This document shows, piece after piece, positions 51,471-60,942 of a stretch of 64,000 nucleotides of DNA. The notes below the pieces were generated by a model, which was not told the DNA's origin, searched no databases, and worked only from the letters and a program-made list of their open reading frames with translations. The stretch comes from Gammaproteobacteria bacterium (GTDB taxonomy: Bacteria; Pseudomonadota; Gammaproteobacteria; Enterobacterales; Psychrobiaceae): the NCBI GenBank assembly GCA_013214965.1, contig JABSRU010000009.1, forward strand, positions 62,001 through 126,000, in the 5' to 3' direction. Position numbers and translations under genes: made by a program. Every line of letters starts with the position of its first letter. The first letter of the stretch is position 1.

Positions 51471-52521
51471 TATTATCTCGTGATTGAGGATTCGTTGATG
51501 AAGGCGTCAAAATAGCTATCCGTTGTTGAGCATAGTTACTTAATAACTGGCTAACGCCAGGAAACCCGATTAGTTGGGTATAACGAACGATTGCTTGACT
51601 GGATTTCCCCTGTCCATCTAACGAAATAGCTAATCCCATTAGCCATTTGTGATTACCTGGTTGACGCTTCACTAGCGCCGAATAATTTAACTGTGCTTGT
51701 GGCCAAACTTGCAACTGCTGAGCTATAGCACCTGCTAATTCAATCATTTCATCACTAGCACTCTCCAAACGATAAGGTCTATTCAAGGTCGCTAGTGCTT
51801 GCTTATCTTGATTGACTTGGAGCTGTATTTTCGCTTTTAAAAAAGATAAACCATGGGCCAACGGATATTGATTGATCCCTTGTTGTAGCACCTCAAAGAC
51901 CGATTTCATTCGGTTATCCTCAAAATAACTTAAGGCTAATCTCTCGCGAGCTTGATGGTTATCAGGTTGTAATTGTAACCCCTGTTGCCACAAAGATTGT
52001 GCCTGTGTCACAAGCCCTTGTGCCATCAGTTCCAATCCTTGATTAAACTTTAATTGCGCTAACTGCACTGCGGTTAATTGCACCGATTTAATCTCTAACT
52101 TCGCTTTCACGGGGATATTGGCCGATGGTTTATCAACGATTTTAGGTTGGGTATGTTTCACGACTACTGGCTGTGGCGCAACAGGGACTAACTTAGGTTT
52201 AGACTTCGATGGTGGTGCTAATGGCTTAATAACCTCAATCGCTTGCGGTGTCATAACTGGCGCAGTAATTACCGCAAAAGGCACTACTGAAATTGGTGAA
52301 GGCGTCGCGGCTAATGATTCAGGTTCGGCTAATACCACATCTTGCGACTGGGTAAACCAAACATAACCCAACACACATAAACCACAGAACAATCCAAAGC
52401 CAAGTAAAGCATAGGAGCGAGGTTCATTCACTTCAAGGGCCGTATAATTATCAACATTTTGAGCAGATTCCATTCTTTTACGCTGCTCAATATCATTCAA
52501 TACTTGATTAATGACGCTCAT
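51463..52521 (-). CDS. mshN: MSHA biogenesis TPR protein MshN
   Basis: 352 residues from the ATG at 52521 (AAGGGG 7 nt upstream), in an ATGA overlap with mshM. Short cytoplasmic start MSVINQVLNDIEQR, one membrane helix (about 40-58), a Pro/Lys-rich linker (about 70-140) and TPR-like repeats (about 155-345). Confidence 0.9.
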   Translation of the reverse strand: MSVINQVLNDIEQRKRMESAQNVDNYTALEVNEPRSYALLGFGLFCGLCVLGYVWFTQSQDVVLAEPESLAATPSPISVVPFAVITAPVMTPQAIEVIKPLAPPSKSKPKLVPVAPQPVVVKHTQPKIVDKPSANIPVKAKLEIKSVQLTAVQLAQLKFNQGLELMAQGLVTQAQSLWQQGLQLQPDNHQARERLALSYFEDNRMKSVFEVLQQGINQYPLAHGLSFLKAKIQLQVNQDKQALATLNRPYRLESASDEMIELAGAIAQQLQVWPQAQLNYSALVKRQPGNHKWLMGLAISLDGQGKSSQAIVRYTQLIGFPGVSQLLSNYAQQRIAILTPSSTNPQSRDNNG

Positions 52522-53420
52522 AATAAAACCCCTTGCCAATACATCAGCGCTAGTGCAATCAATGTCACTACACTAAACACCACCGAATACAGTGGCCAAA
52601 AAATGGGTTTTTTAGCATCAATGGTATCAGCAATAGCCAGTCTCACTTGTTGGTCGACAATTTGAAATTGACCATGACCAAAACATAACAATAATGCCTT
52701 ATGAGACAACACATTGACCAAACGAGGGACCCCTAAACTCGCCTTGGCGATCATTTTAGTTTGGGCCGAGCTAAAAACAGTGCCGCCTTTATGTCCTGCA
52801 ACTCTCATGCGATGTTCGATATAATAACCAACTTCACTGACTGTCATGCTACGTAGCTGATAAGAAAAACTAATCCGTTGCCGCAGCTGCCTAAATTGTT
52901 TACTGGCTAATCGCTCGTCTAATTCTGGCTGACCAAACAGCACCACCTGCAACAACTTTCGTCGCTCGGTTTCTAAGTTAGTGAACAAACGCAACGCTTC
53001 GAGGCTTTCATCAGGTAATGCTTGTGCTTCATCTAAAATCACCACCACCGATTTTCCTTGGGCTGCAAGTGCCAACAAATGCTGCTGCAACATTTGGGTT
53101 AATTGCTGCTGATCAACAGTAACTTCATAGGTTAGCCCCAATTCAATGGCCACCGCCCAACGTAACTCACTGGGGGTTAAAAAAGGATTTGGGACATAAG
53201 CAACCGCAAAGTTATCTGGTAATTCATTAAGTAACTTACGACAAATTAAGGTTTTCCCGGTACCCACTTCACCGGTCACCTTAATAAATCCTTCCCCTTG
53301 TTGTAATGCAGTCATTAAGACCTGCATCGCCTCAATATGTGGCTTTAAATTCAAGAAAAAATCAGTATTTGGCGTTAATGTGAATGGAAATTCGCACAAA
53401 CCAAAATGAGATAAATACAT
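52518..53420 (-). CDS. mshM: MSHA biogenesis AAA ATPase MshM (ExeA family)
   Basis: 300 residues. Walker A GEVGTGKT (50-57), Walker B VVILDEAQ (126-133) and a C-terminal membrane helix (about 278-296). Resembles ExeA, which helps secretins pass the peptidoglycan, but without a peptidoglycan-binding domain. Starts 2 nt after mshL. Confidence 0.92.
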   Translation of the reverse strand: MYLSHFGLCEFPFTLTPNTDFFLNLKPHIEAMQVLMTALQQGEGFIKVTGEVGTGKTLICRKLLNELPDNFAVAYVPNPFLTPSELRWAVAIELGLTYEVTVDQQQLTQMLQQHLLALAAQGKSVVVILDEAQALPDESLEALRLFTNLETERRKLLQVVLFGQPELDERLASKQFRQLRQRISFSYQLRSMTVSEVGYYIEHRMRVAGHKGGTVFSSAQTKMIAKASLGVPRLVNVLSHKALLLCFGHGQFQIVDQQVRLAIADTIDAKKPIFWPLYSVVFSVVTLIALALMYWQGVLL

Positions 53421-53422
53421 GA

Positions 53423-55087
53423 TTAGTGCTCTTCATCCGGATACCAAGTCTCAATCAGATCTTTTGAACGTTGCAGCTCATTTTCCCAAGTACCTTGTTC
53501 CACTACAATCGGACGGATTAATATAATCAACTCGGTCTTTTGAATCGTTTCTTTACGGTTAGTAAATAACTGGCCTAACAGCGGAATGTCGCCTAGCAAC
53601 GGGACTTTCGATTCGTCATCACTGGTGCGTGAGCTCATTAAGCCCCCTAACACCACAACATCACCACTGGCGGCACGGATAATGGTATCGGTTTCTCGAA
53701 TCGAACTATTCGCCAACGGCAACACATAGGTGCCACTTTGTAATTCAATAATTTTCTGTTGTTCTTTAACATTAATCACCGACGGGTGAACATGAAGTAA
53801 TACCTGGCCATTTTCATCAATTTGCGGCGTAACATCCAATGCGATACCAGAGAAAAATGGCGTTAATTCAACAGTGGGATTACTAACCACATTATCACCG
53901 ACCGAACTCGATGTCGAAGAGATACCCGTCACAAAATATTCATCGGTTCCGACTTTAATCACCGCTTTTTGGTTATTTAATGCCGTGATACGAGGACTTG
54001 ATAACACGTTAACATCGCCTTGGGTTTTAAGCAGATTGACCACGCCAGCAAAATTCATATTTGAAAAGGTTAACGACGCCACCCCACCTAAGGTCGAGCT
54101 AATAACATCGGACACGCGACCTTTCGAGGTCGCATAATTGAGCGTCGTAATATTATTATTGCCCGTGGTAGCCAATATTTTGCTCCACTCGATACCTTGC
54201 TGGTAACCATCACTAAGCGTTACCTCAATAATCCGAGCCTCTAAAATAACCTGACGCTGAATATTCTGTTCCGACTGCTTTAAATATTTCCTTACGGTAT
54301 TAATTTCACTAGGGAAACCACGTACTGTCACAATCCCAGCTTGCGGACTAATTGACACATAGCGACCCTCACCAGTAATCAATTGACTTAAGGTTTGCTC
54401 TAACTCTTGCCAAAAATCCGTTTCGGTTCGTGACTCAATAAAAGTCCCATTCGTGCCAACAGCACTACTAGCACTTGAACCACTATTGTTATTGCCATTA
54501 CCGGAACTGTTATCGTTATTTGAGTTATTACCACCCGTACTATTCGAAGTAATACCGCCAGAAGTAATGCTGGTTTTTGACACTCCATTACGCTTGACTA
54601 ACAGGTAGTTAAAATTAAAGCTTTCGGTAGTAATAGCCGCAGGTAACACTTGAAGAATACGACCTTGTTTTTTAATTTGGTAACCATACAAATCACCGAC
54701 CGCATCAATCACCTCAGTCATGGTCACTTGCTTTAACTGTAATGAAACATGACCGGACAAGTCAGGATGAAATGCCACACTATAGGGCGTTTTATCAACT
54801 AAATTCGCAAAAAATTGCTGAATGCTGACATCGTTTGCCGCGATATCAAACCGCTTTTGGTTATACTTTGGCTTTGGGATCGACCGATTAATAGTTGATG
54901 GCATTAATGCTTGGGTAATAGCCGTGGGTACTTTAAATGCACTATCAGCCTGCGCTGATTTTTTGGCTGGCATATCTAACGATTGCTGAATCGTTGCCCT
55001 TTCCTGTTGCACAGGTGTCATCTGGCAACTTGCTAGCAGACCCATAGAGATTAATAAAAATGTTTTTCTATACCTGATTGTTGACAT
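53423..55087 (-). CDS. mshL: MSHA outer-membrane secretin MshL
   Basis: 554 residues. Lipoprotein signal with lipobox LLASC (Cys near 21), a STN/N0-type domain (about 80-145), an Asn/Ser/Gly-rich linker (about 180-210), an N1-type domain (about 240-280) and the C-terminal secretin beta domain ending VVVLGGLMSSR ... VPLLGDIPLLGQLF. It is the outer-membrane channel of the pilus. Confidence 0.95.
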   Translation of the reverse strand: MSTIRYRKTFLLISMGLLASCQMTPVQQERATIQQSLDMPAKKSAQADSAFKVPTAITQALMPSTINRSIPKPKYNQKRFDIAANDVSIQQFFANLVDKTPYSVAFHPDLSGHVSLQLKQVTMTEVIDAVGDLYGYQIKKQGRILQVLPAAITTESFNFNYLLVKRNGVSKTSITSGGITSNSTGGNNSNNDNSSGNGNNNSGSSASSAVGTNGTFIESRTETDFWQELEQTLSQLITGEGRYVSISPQAGIVTVRGFPSEINTVRKYLKQSEQNIQRQVILEARIIEVTLSDGYQQGIEWSKILATTGNNNITTLNYATSKGRVSDVISSTLGGVASLTFSNMNFAGVVNLLKTQGDVNVLSSPRITALNNQKAVIKVGTDEYFVTGISSTSSSVGDNVVSNPTVELTPFFSGIALDVTPQIDENGQVLLHVHPSVINVKEQQKIIELQSGTYVLPLANSSIRETDTIIRAASGDVVVLGGLMSSRTSDDESKVPLLGDIPLLGQLFTNRKETIQKTELIILIRPIVVEQGTWENELQRSKDLIETWYPDEEH

Positions 55088-55096
55088 GTTAGCCCT

Positions 55097-55426
55097 TTAC
55101 TTTGAAATTCTTACTACTGAACGCCCAAACAAATATAATGTTATGCCAGAACTTAGCACTACCTTATCCGACATGATTTTCTTAATCCGATCTTGAGCAA
55201 TCATTTGCCCCTCGCGATAACTCATTTGATTAATAATTGCTATTTTATGTTTACCGTCCAACTTAATCGCATTTAAATTTAATTGTTCACTAACAAGCAC
55301 TTGCTCTGTTGTTGATGATTTATGAGCAATCGCAAGACTAGGTTTAGTTGGATCCTGTCGCTCAGCCGCATTAAGTAACAAAGAGTTACAGCAAACTAGT
55401 AATAATAATACTTTAACGAACCACAC
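55097..55426 (-). CDS. mshK: MSHA biogenesis protein MshK
   Basis: 109 residues from a GTG with AAGGA 8 nt upstream. Signal peptide (about 1-20), then RQDPTKPS and a short PilP/GspC-like domain (AIINQMSYREGQMI). A likely periplasmic link between inner-membrane complex and secretin. It overlaps mshJ by 14 nt and lies 9 nt before mshL. Confidence 0.85.
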   Translation of the reverse strand: MWFVKVLLLLVCCNSLLLNAAERQDPTKPSLAIAHKSSTTEQVLVSEQLNLNAIKLDGKHKIAIINQMSYREGQMIAQDRIKKIMSDKVVLSSGITLYLFGRSVVRISK

Positions 55427-56084
55427 TAATAAATTCCTTATCCGTACTTAAGGTATAAACCTCAAGACTTACCGTCGCTAACGGATGCTCAGTCACTGAA
55501 TAATGAACGCTTTGCCACAATATTTTGTCGCTAGCTTGTTCAATTTGTTCTAAAAATTCTAAAATAGAAAAATAACGGCCTTCAACTTCTATCGCTAAGC
55601 CATGCTGATATAAAGCACGTTGCACCGCGGTTGTGTCATCTTGTTCTTGTGCATCACTCTCTAACGATATCGGCTGTACCGGCAAAGACTTAAATGATAT
55701 TAATTTTAATTCGTTATTTTCGTTCAATAAAGTTTGCAATAATTGTGCCATTTCAGATTTTGACACCATCGCCAATGACCGCGCTTTTAGTTGCTTAATC
55801 AGTGTTTGGTTTTTCTGATTAAACGCTGCTATTTCACGCTTAATCGAACCGTTAATTTCTTGATTCAGTTGCTCTTCGAGTGCTAATACCTGCTCATCGG
55901 TTTGCTTAATTTGATCCTTTTTAAACTCGCTCGAAGTCACAGCAGCTTGCCAACGATCATATTGAGGTTCAACCAACACAGTAAAACCAACAAACAACAC
56001 GAGTACTAACCCTGAGATTAAAATGAGTCCTTTTTCGCGATTCGACAGCGCTTGATGCTTTTTCGTTAATTCTTGCCAAGTCAT
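55413..56084 (-). CDS. mshJ: MSHA biogenesis protein MshJ (PilO-like)
   Basis: 223 residues: cytoplasmic start SNREKGLILISG, a membrane helix (about 20-38), a coiled coil (about 50-100) and a ferredoxin-like periplasmic domain. Corresponds to PilO/GspM in the alignment complex. ATG overlaps the upstream PilN-like gene by 4 nt. Confidence 0.88.
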   Translation of the reverse strand: MTWQELTKKHQALSNREKGLILISGLVLVLFVGFTVLVEPQYDRWQAAVTSSEFKKDQIKQTDEQVLALEEQLNQEINGSIKREIAAFNQKNQTLIKQLKARSLAMVSKSEMAQLLQTLLNENNELKLISFKSLPVQPISLESDAQEQDDTTAVQRALYQHGLAIEVEGRYFSILEFLEQIEQASDKILWQSVHYSVTEHPLATVSLEVYTLSTDKEFISVVR

Positions 56085-56680
56085 TGTGCGCTCTCTAAAT
56101 CTGTCACTTGCTCATTTAAAGTAAAGGTCAAATAATCCTCATAGCGCGTAATTTCTAGCGCCGAAAAGTCTTTGCCAACTAGGACCGAAGCATCCTTCAA
56201 CCCACCGATCCACTGCGGGATATCCTGAGACCGAATAGCGCCACCATCAATTGTGATCGAGTCATGATCAACATTAACACCGGTCAGCCACACATCCTGC
56301 GACTTTAACGAGGACAGCGCCGAGAATATTGGGGAGAAGCCTTGTTTATGTTGCTGATATAATTTATTAATTTGAGTAAATATCGCCTTATTCTGCGATA
56401 TTTCCTTAAGTAATTTACTTTTTTCAAGTAACAATTGGTCAATATTATTGAGCTGGGCATACTCTTTTATATTACTGTCAAGCTGCGCCATTGATCGCTG
56501 AAGTTGTGCATCAAATTGAGTTTGTTGTTCAGCTTGCAAATGATTTAAGCCATAAAAAGTCCCTGTTAATCCAAGCACCACTAAACAGGCCATCGCAATC
56601 ATAGCCACCGACATCGACAAGGGTAAAACTTCTTTTACCGGTTTTAATTGCTCTAAATATAAATTAATCCGATTCTTCAT
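56081..56680 (-). CDS. mshI2: PilN-like MSHA biogenesis protein (MshI2)
   Basis: 199 residues: cytoplasmic start RINLYLEQLKPVKE, the PilN-type peptide that binds PilM, one membrane helix (about 22-42), a coiled coil (45-105) and a small periplasmic domain. Usually annotated MshI2 or PilN-domain protein. Overlaps both neighbours by 4 nt. Confidence 0.85.
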   Translation of the reverse strand: MKNRINLYLEQLKPVKEVLPLSMSVAMIAMACLVVLGLTGTFYGLNHLQAEQQTQFDAQLQRSMAQLDSNIKEYAQLNNIDQLLLEKSKLLKEISQNKAIFTQINKLYQQHKQGFSPIFSALSSLKSQDVWLTGVNVDHDSITIDGGAIRSQDIPQWIGGLKDASVLVGKDFSALEITRYEDYLTFTLNEQVTDLESAQ

Positions 56681-57570
56681 GATTGATTCTCCGTCATTGC
56701 TAGCTCAGCAACTGCCGCAACGTTTATGGGGAAACGAATAAAATCGTCATCACCTTCAATCTTCAAACTTTTAACCGGCAAATCAAAATACTCTTGCATC
56801 CCGGTTAACAAATGTTCCAAATCAAAGTTTTGAATCAGGACATAAATACTCTCGATGCTATCAATTCTTAATTGTCCGAGGGCATAATCGATCGAACGCT
56901 GCACTTCCAAACCTAAATTGGTCAACATGCCCAGGCCAAAATCAGCTTCACTCATTTGATGCAAATTGTCGTAACCATGAATATGACGACTAAAGCAAAG
57001 CTTGCCATCTTCAACCACTGCAATTAACACCTGCGAACCTGGTAAATGAAAAATAAGTACATTGGCAGATGTTGGTTTTAATAACTGCGTAATCACCACA
57101 TCTTCAATAGAGATACCTGAAATGTTTACTTTCTGTTGATGTAAAAACTCAACAATCGGCCCAATAACAGCACGATTAGCGGCCACGACATTAAGTTTAT
57201 TAAGGCTTGGGTTATTACTATGGTTTTGGTAATAATCGAGTATTTGATCTTCTGGTTTAATCGTAAAAAGGTCTTTGGCGCTCCAGGCTAATGCTTGAGC
57301 GACTTCCGATGTTGGGACATTAGGTTGTTCCACTTGAACCACTTGATAATTGCCATGGGTTAATACAATTTGGCAATGACTATTATTGATTGCAATTTCT
57401 TGAGTTAATGATGTAATTGCTCCTAAGAAATCGCCTTGCTGCACAGGAAGTTGTTTAATAAAGCTCTGATCACCATCAATCAACCCAACCGTGACACTAT
57501 TCGATTGGATCACAATACTCAGTTGGCGATTAGACAGTGCTTTATTTTTCTTTAACAAATTTTTTAGCAC
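56677..57570 (-). CDS. mshI: PilM-like MSHA biogenesis protein MshI
   Basis: 297 residues from the GTG at 57570 (GGAAG about 9 nt upstream); the open frame extends 28 codons further with an unlikely hydrophobic, AT-rich start. An actin-like PilM-type fold is suggested by SIVIQSNSVTVGLIDGD and by VLIFHLPGSQVLIAVVEDGK. First gene of the msh cluster; the customary mshH upstream is absent. Confidence 0.85.
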   Translation of the reverse strand: MLKNLLKKNKALSNRQLSIVIQSNSVTVGLIDGDQSFIKQLPVQQGDFLGAITSLTQEIAINNSHCQIVLTHGNYQVVQVEQPNVPTSEVAQALAWSAKDLFTIKPEDQILDYYQNHSNNPSLNKLNVVAANRAVIGPIVEFLHQQKVNISGISIEDVVITQLLKPTSANVLIFHLPGSQVLIAVVEDGKLCFSRHIHGYDNLHQMSEADFGLGMLTNLGLEVQRSIDYALGQLRIDSIESIYVLIQNFDLEHLLTGMQEYFDLPVKSLKIEGDDDFIRFPINVAAVAELAMTENQS

Positions 57571-57677
57571 GATACAAGGCTTCCAAATAATAAACAGTAA
57601 ACAATATATATTCTCATTATCCCAAAAAATATACGGTTGCAATATAAAAATCATTAATCACTAAGGCGTTAGTTAAC

Positions 57678-58607
57678 TTGTTGACTCAAAAACCTAATTC
57701 ACCACTACAACTGATTACCACCACAGAGACTCAGCGTCATGGTGTTCGCTTATATATAAAACGCGACGATTTAATTCACCCACTGATTTCCGGTAACAAA
57801 TGGCGAAAATTAAAATATAATTTAATCAGCGCAAAAAACAATAATATCAAAAACTTAATTAGTTTTGGTGGTGCCTATTCTAATCATATTCACGCGTTAG
57901 CTGCCGCTGGCAACCTCTATAACTTCAACACAATGGCGATTATTCGAGGCGAAGAAGATCTTAATAACCCAACCTTAAATCAAATAAAAAAAATGGGCAT
58001 GCAATTAAAGTTTGTTACCAGGCTTGAGTATAAACAACGTCACAATCGCCTATATTTACAAAATTTACAACAACAAAATCCACAAGCCCTCATTATTCCG
58101 GAAGGTGGTACTAACGGCGTAGCCCTAAAAGGTGTTGCGGAGATTATCACAGAATTGTCACAACAACTTGATAATTCTCACTTCATTTGTACACCTTGTG
58201 GTAGCGGCGGCACAACTGCAGGGCTAATTATCGGCACCCAAAATAATACAAAAGTTTTAAGTTTTTCGGTGCTAAAAAATGCCAACTACTTAATTGATGA
58301 AATAAATCAACTGGTCCTGCACTGCGGTAAGCCGAAAACTAACTGGCTGTTTATCGACGATTATCATTGTGGTGGTTATGGAAAAATCACCCCTGAGTTA
58401 ATTGCCTTTATCGAACAGTTTTATCGACAAACACGCATAAAACTTGAGCCTATTTATAGCGGTAAAATGTTTTTTGGCCTGTTCGATTTAATAAAACAAG
58501 GTTATTTCCCCGCTGGCAGTAATATTGTCGCCATTCACACCGGAGGACTACAAGGTATTAATGGCTTTAAACAACGAGGATTACTGCCCACCGATTGGCT
58601 CGACTAA
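57678..58607 (+). CDS. PLP-dependent ACC deaminase/D-cysteine desulfhydrase family protein
   Basis: 309 residues from TTG at 57678 (AAGGCG 9 nt upstream; no ATG is available). Fold-type II PLP enzyme: the Schiff-base Lys is probably Lys41 in SGNKWRK, with SFGGAYSNHIHALA near 62 and phosphate-binding CGSGGTTAG near 175. Family members cleave D-cysteine or 1-aminocyclopropane-1-carboxylate; substrate is not decidable here. The 3' end overlaps the converging patatin gene by 27 nt. Confidence 0.85.
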   Translation: MLTQKPNSPLQLITTTETQRHGVRLYIKRDDLIHPLISGNKWRKLKYNLISAKNNNIKNLISFGGAYSNHIHALAAAGNLYNFNTMAIIRGEEDLNNPTLNQIKKMGMQLKFVTRLEYKQRHNRLYLQNLQQQNPQALIIPEGGTNGVALKGVAEIITELSQQLDNSHFICTPCGSGGTTAGLIIGTQNNTKVLSFSVLKNANYLIDEINQLVLHCGKPKTNWLFIDDYHCGGYGKITPELIAFIEQFYRQTRIKLEPIYSGKMFFGLFDLIKQGYFPAGSNIVAIHTGGLQGINGFKQRGLLPTDWLD

Positions 58608-59471
58608 TGCCTTAGATGCAATAGGATCGATAGGTGACACAGGTTTATAGTGTTTTAACTTAATCGGTAACACTTCTTTAGTGGTTTGATAGCCAATTTG
58701 ATATAGCTGCTCTTTTTCCTCTTCGGTCAAATTAAATTGAACTGGCGAGCAAGTGCCCGTGTTAATTACCACGGTAGTATGCCAGTAATTATCATTAATA
58801 TATTCACGGGAAATAGTGGTTAAAAAGGTTCTAATTAATAACGTAACATAGTCAGCAATCGGGAAAAAACCGTGCGGCTCAATATCGTCACACTCATATT
58901 CACCGCGTAATCTAAAACACAGCACTGGGGTGTTGTCGCCACGCCAATCACGATGCAAAGCTTCTTCAGACAAAATGCTGCCATCAACCATTAAATTATT
59001 GCCATAGCGCTTGAAACTAAAAATAAATGGAATGGACATCGAATAACGTACGGCGGTCGACACTTTAAGGTCGGGTGTACGCTCGAGATCAAAAATCACT
59101 GGCTGACTGCGCCGTACATCGGTCGCAATCACATGTAGATCCATTGCTAAATCGCGAAAAGTTTTACCTTCGAGGATATCATCAAGCCACTCTTCAAATC
59201 GATTACCATTACATAATCCACCATGACGAATTAACGACAATAACGAAAAGCCCTTAAACTGAGTAAAATCAGTTTCAACGGTTATTGTCTTAATTTGATC
59301 AAGCGACAAACCACTAGCATACATACTCGAAATAATGCTGCCGCCAGACACCCCAACTAAATGATCAAAGGTAATATCAGCCTCATTAAGTGCAGCTAAT
59401 ATTCCAATATGTGCTGCTAACCGGGTGCCGCCACCAGCAAGTATCGGCACTAACGCTATTTTCTGTGTCAT
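58581..59471 (-). CDS. Patatin-like phospholipase
   Basis: 296 residues. Oxyanion loop AGGGTR (12-17), nucleophile elbow GVSGG with Ser42, and the dyad Asp163 in VDGSI. No signal peptide, so probably cytoplasmic or peripheral; no RssA-type N-terminal extension. Family members are lipid acyl hydrolases; substrate unknown. A 112-nt or longer AT-rich gap separates it from the divergent Tim44-like gene. Confidence 0.88.
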   Translation of the reverse strand: MTQKIALVPILAGGGTRLAAHIGILAALNEADITFDHLVGVSGGSIISSMYASGLSLDQIKTITVETDFTQFKGFSLLSLIRHGGLCNGNRFEEWLDDILEGKTFRDLAMDLHVIATDVRRSQPVIFDLERTPDLKVSTAVRYSMSIPFIFSFKRYGNNLMVDGSILSEEALHRDWRGDNTPVLCFRLRGEYECDDIEPHGFFPIADYVTLLIRTFLTTISREYINDNYWHTTVVINTGTCSPVQFNLTEEEKEQLYQIGYQTTKEVLPIKLKHYKPVSPIDPIASKALVEPIGGQ

Positions 59472-59631
59472 AGATAAACTCCTTTCTAATATCTATAAAC
59501 TAAATCAATCATATAATCAACGAATATAAAACCGCCACAACGCTCACTAAATCGGCATTAAGCGCTTGAAAATTTGACATAATATGTCTCATTGTTATGA
59601 TTGCCTCCTATTTTTTTATAAGAGCACAATC

Positions 59632-60483
59632 ATGAAACCATTTATTGCTATGTTAGCGATTATCTTCGCTATTTTTACCACCATGCCAGATGCCGAAGCT
59701 CGAAAATTTGGCGGCAAACGTTCATTTGGTAAAAGCCAGCCAACTCAAACTCAACAAAAACAGACTACCACTGATCAAAAGAAACAATCGGCGACTCAAA
59801 AATCAAGTAAAAAAGGCTTATTAGGCGGTATGCTAGGTGGTTTGTTAGTGGGTGGATTAATCGCCTCAATGATGGGAGGCGCTTTTGAAGGTTTCCAAAT
59901 GATGGACTTTGTGATTATGGCCGGACTAGCATTCGTGCTATTTAAGCTATTCAAAATGTTTAATCAAAGCAAAGCCCGTGCTCAACAACCCGCCTATGCT
60001 GCCAATCAAAGCCAAAATCAATTCAAACAACAGGTCGATACGCCAATAAACCCAGCGCCAGGTAATAGCGGTGGCTTTGCCACAAGTACCGAACAAGTAC
60101 CTTTCAACTTGCCCGCCGATTTCGACTTAAATGGTTTTTTAGAAGGGTCTCGTAGTCATTACAAAACCCTGCAACAAGCATGGAACGACAACGATCTCGA
60201 AAAAATTCAAGAGTACGTTTCTAATGAGATGTTTAATGAATTAAACCAACAGCGCCGCGAATTAGAAAACACCCCAAACACCGAAGTAATGTTCCTCGAT
60301 GCCGAGCTAGTACGTGCAGAGCACACCGAAAAACTTGCTGAGGTCAGTGTTAAGTTTAGCGGTCGCTACCGTGATACCAACGAAAACCTCGAAGAAGACA
60401 TCTGCGAAGTATGGCATTTAGAGCGCCAGCTAGAACAAACTGATGCGCCATGGTTAATCGTAGGGATTGAAAACAAAGATTAA
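59632..60483 (+). CDS. Tim44-like domain protein
   Basis: 283 residues from the ATG at 59632, followed by a clear signal peptide (MKPFIAMLAIIFAIF, cleavage near AEA); the frame also has an ATG at 59584, but that would bury the signal. Then a Gln/Thr/Lys-rich linker, a Gly-rich hydrophobic stretch (about 64-90) and second helix (about 95-112), and a C-terminal Tim44-like domain (about 160-283, SRSHYKTLQQAWNDNDLEKI). Function in bacteria is unclear. It overlaps the converging merR stop by 4 nt. Confidence 0.82.
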   Translation: MKPFIAMLAIIFAIFTTMPDAEARKFGGKRSFGKSQPTQTQQKQTTTDQKKQSATQKSSKKGLLGGMLGGLLVGGLIASMMGGAFEGFQMMDFVIMAGLAFVLFKLFKMFNQSKARAQQPAYAANQSQNQFKQQVDTPINPAPGNSGGFATSTEQVPFNLPADFDLNGFLEGSRSHYKTLQQAWNDNDLEKIQEYVSNEMFNELNQQRRELENTPNTEVMFLDAELVRAEHTEKLAEVSVKFSGRYRDTNENLEEDICEVWHLERQLEQTDAPWLIVGIENKD

Positions 60484-60872
60484 CTCAAAGAATCCAACAC
60501 TTGGCAAGTGTAGGGATCACCAGCATGGCAAGAATTAACTATCGCTGTTAATTCTTGCTCTAATGCTTGCAGCTGTTTAATTTTTTGCTGCACATCCAAC
60601 AAATGGGTCGCCGCAATTTTATGGGCCTCATGCTTCGAATGCTTGGCGCAGGTTTGTAAATGAATCAGCTGCCGCACCTCTTCCAAATTAAAACCCAACG
60701 CACGACTATGGCGCACAAAACGTAAGCGAGTTAAATGATCGTCGTTATAACGGCGCTGATTACCAATGCTGCGTGTTGCCGGGGGTAAAATTTCAATTTG
60801 TTCATAATATCTGATAGTTGGCACTTTACAGTCTACCAACTTCGACAACTGACCAATGGAATAAATTTTCAT
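60480..60872 (-). CDS. MerR-family metal-responsive regulator (ZntR/CadR-like)
   Basis: 130 residues. N-terminal winged helix (MKIYSIGQLSKLVDCKVPTI), a dimerisation coiled coil, and three Cys where ZntR/CadR place metal ligands: Cys75 (LQTCAKH), Cys115 and Cys123 (CHAGDPYTC). This pattern is typical of Zn/Cd/Pb sensors rather than of CueR. It is divergent from a CDF-like transporter, with the MerR-type operator between them. Confidence 0.88.
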   Translation of the reverse strand: MKIYSIGQLSKLVDCKVPTIRYYEQIEILPPATRSIGNQRRYNDDHLTRLRFVRHSRALGFNLEEVRQLIHLQTCAKHSKHEAHKIAATHLLDVQQKIKQLQALEQELTAIVNSCHAGDPYTCQVLDSLS

Positions 60873-60880
60873 AAAAAACC

Positions 60881-60911
60881 TTGAACCTCTAGTAACTAGA
60901 GATTTTATAGT
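60881..60911 (+). promoter_or_regulatory. MerR-type promoter/operator of the transporter gene
   Basis: -35 TTGAAC (60881-60886) and -10 TATAGT (60906-60911) with a 19-bp spacer, the lengthened spacing that MerR proteins correct by twisting DNA. The spacer holds the perfect dyad CTCTAGT-A-ACTAGAG (60887-60901). Together with the divergent merR gene this predicts metal-induced transcription. Confidence 0.88.
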
Positions 60912-60942
60912 AGTCTTAATTCACCCAATTAGGAATACCAAC

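Noticed and set aside
54440-54560. Repetitive DNA in mshL considered as a CRISPR or VNTR array
   Set aside because: There are no spaced identical repeats; it is a low-complexity coding tract in frame with the secretin.
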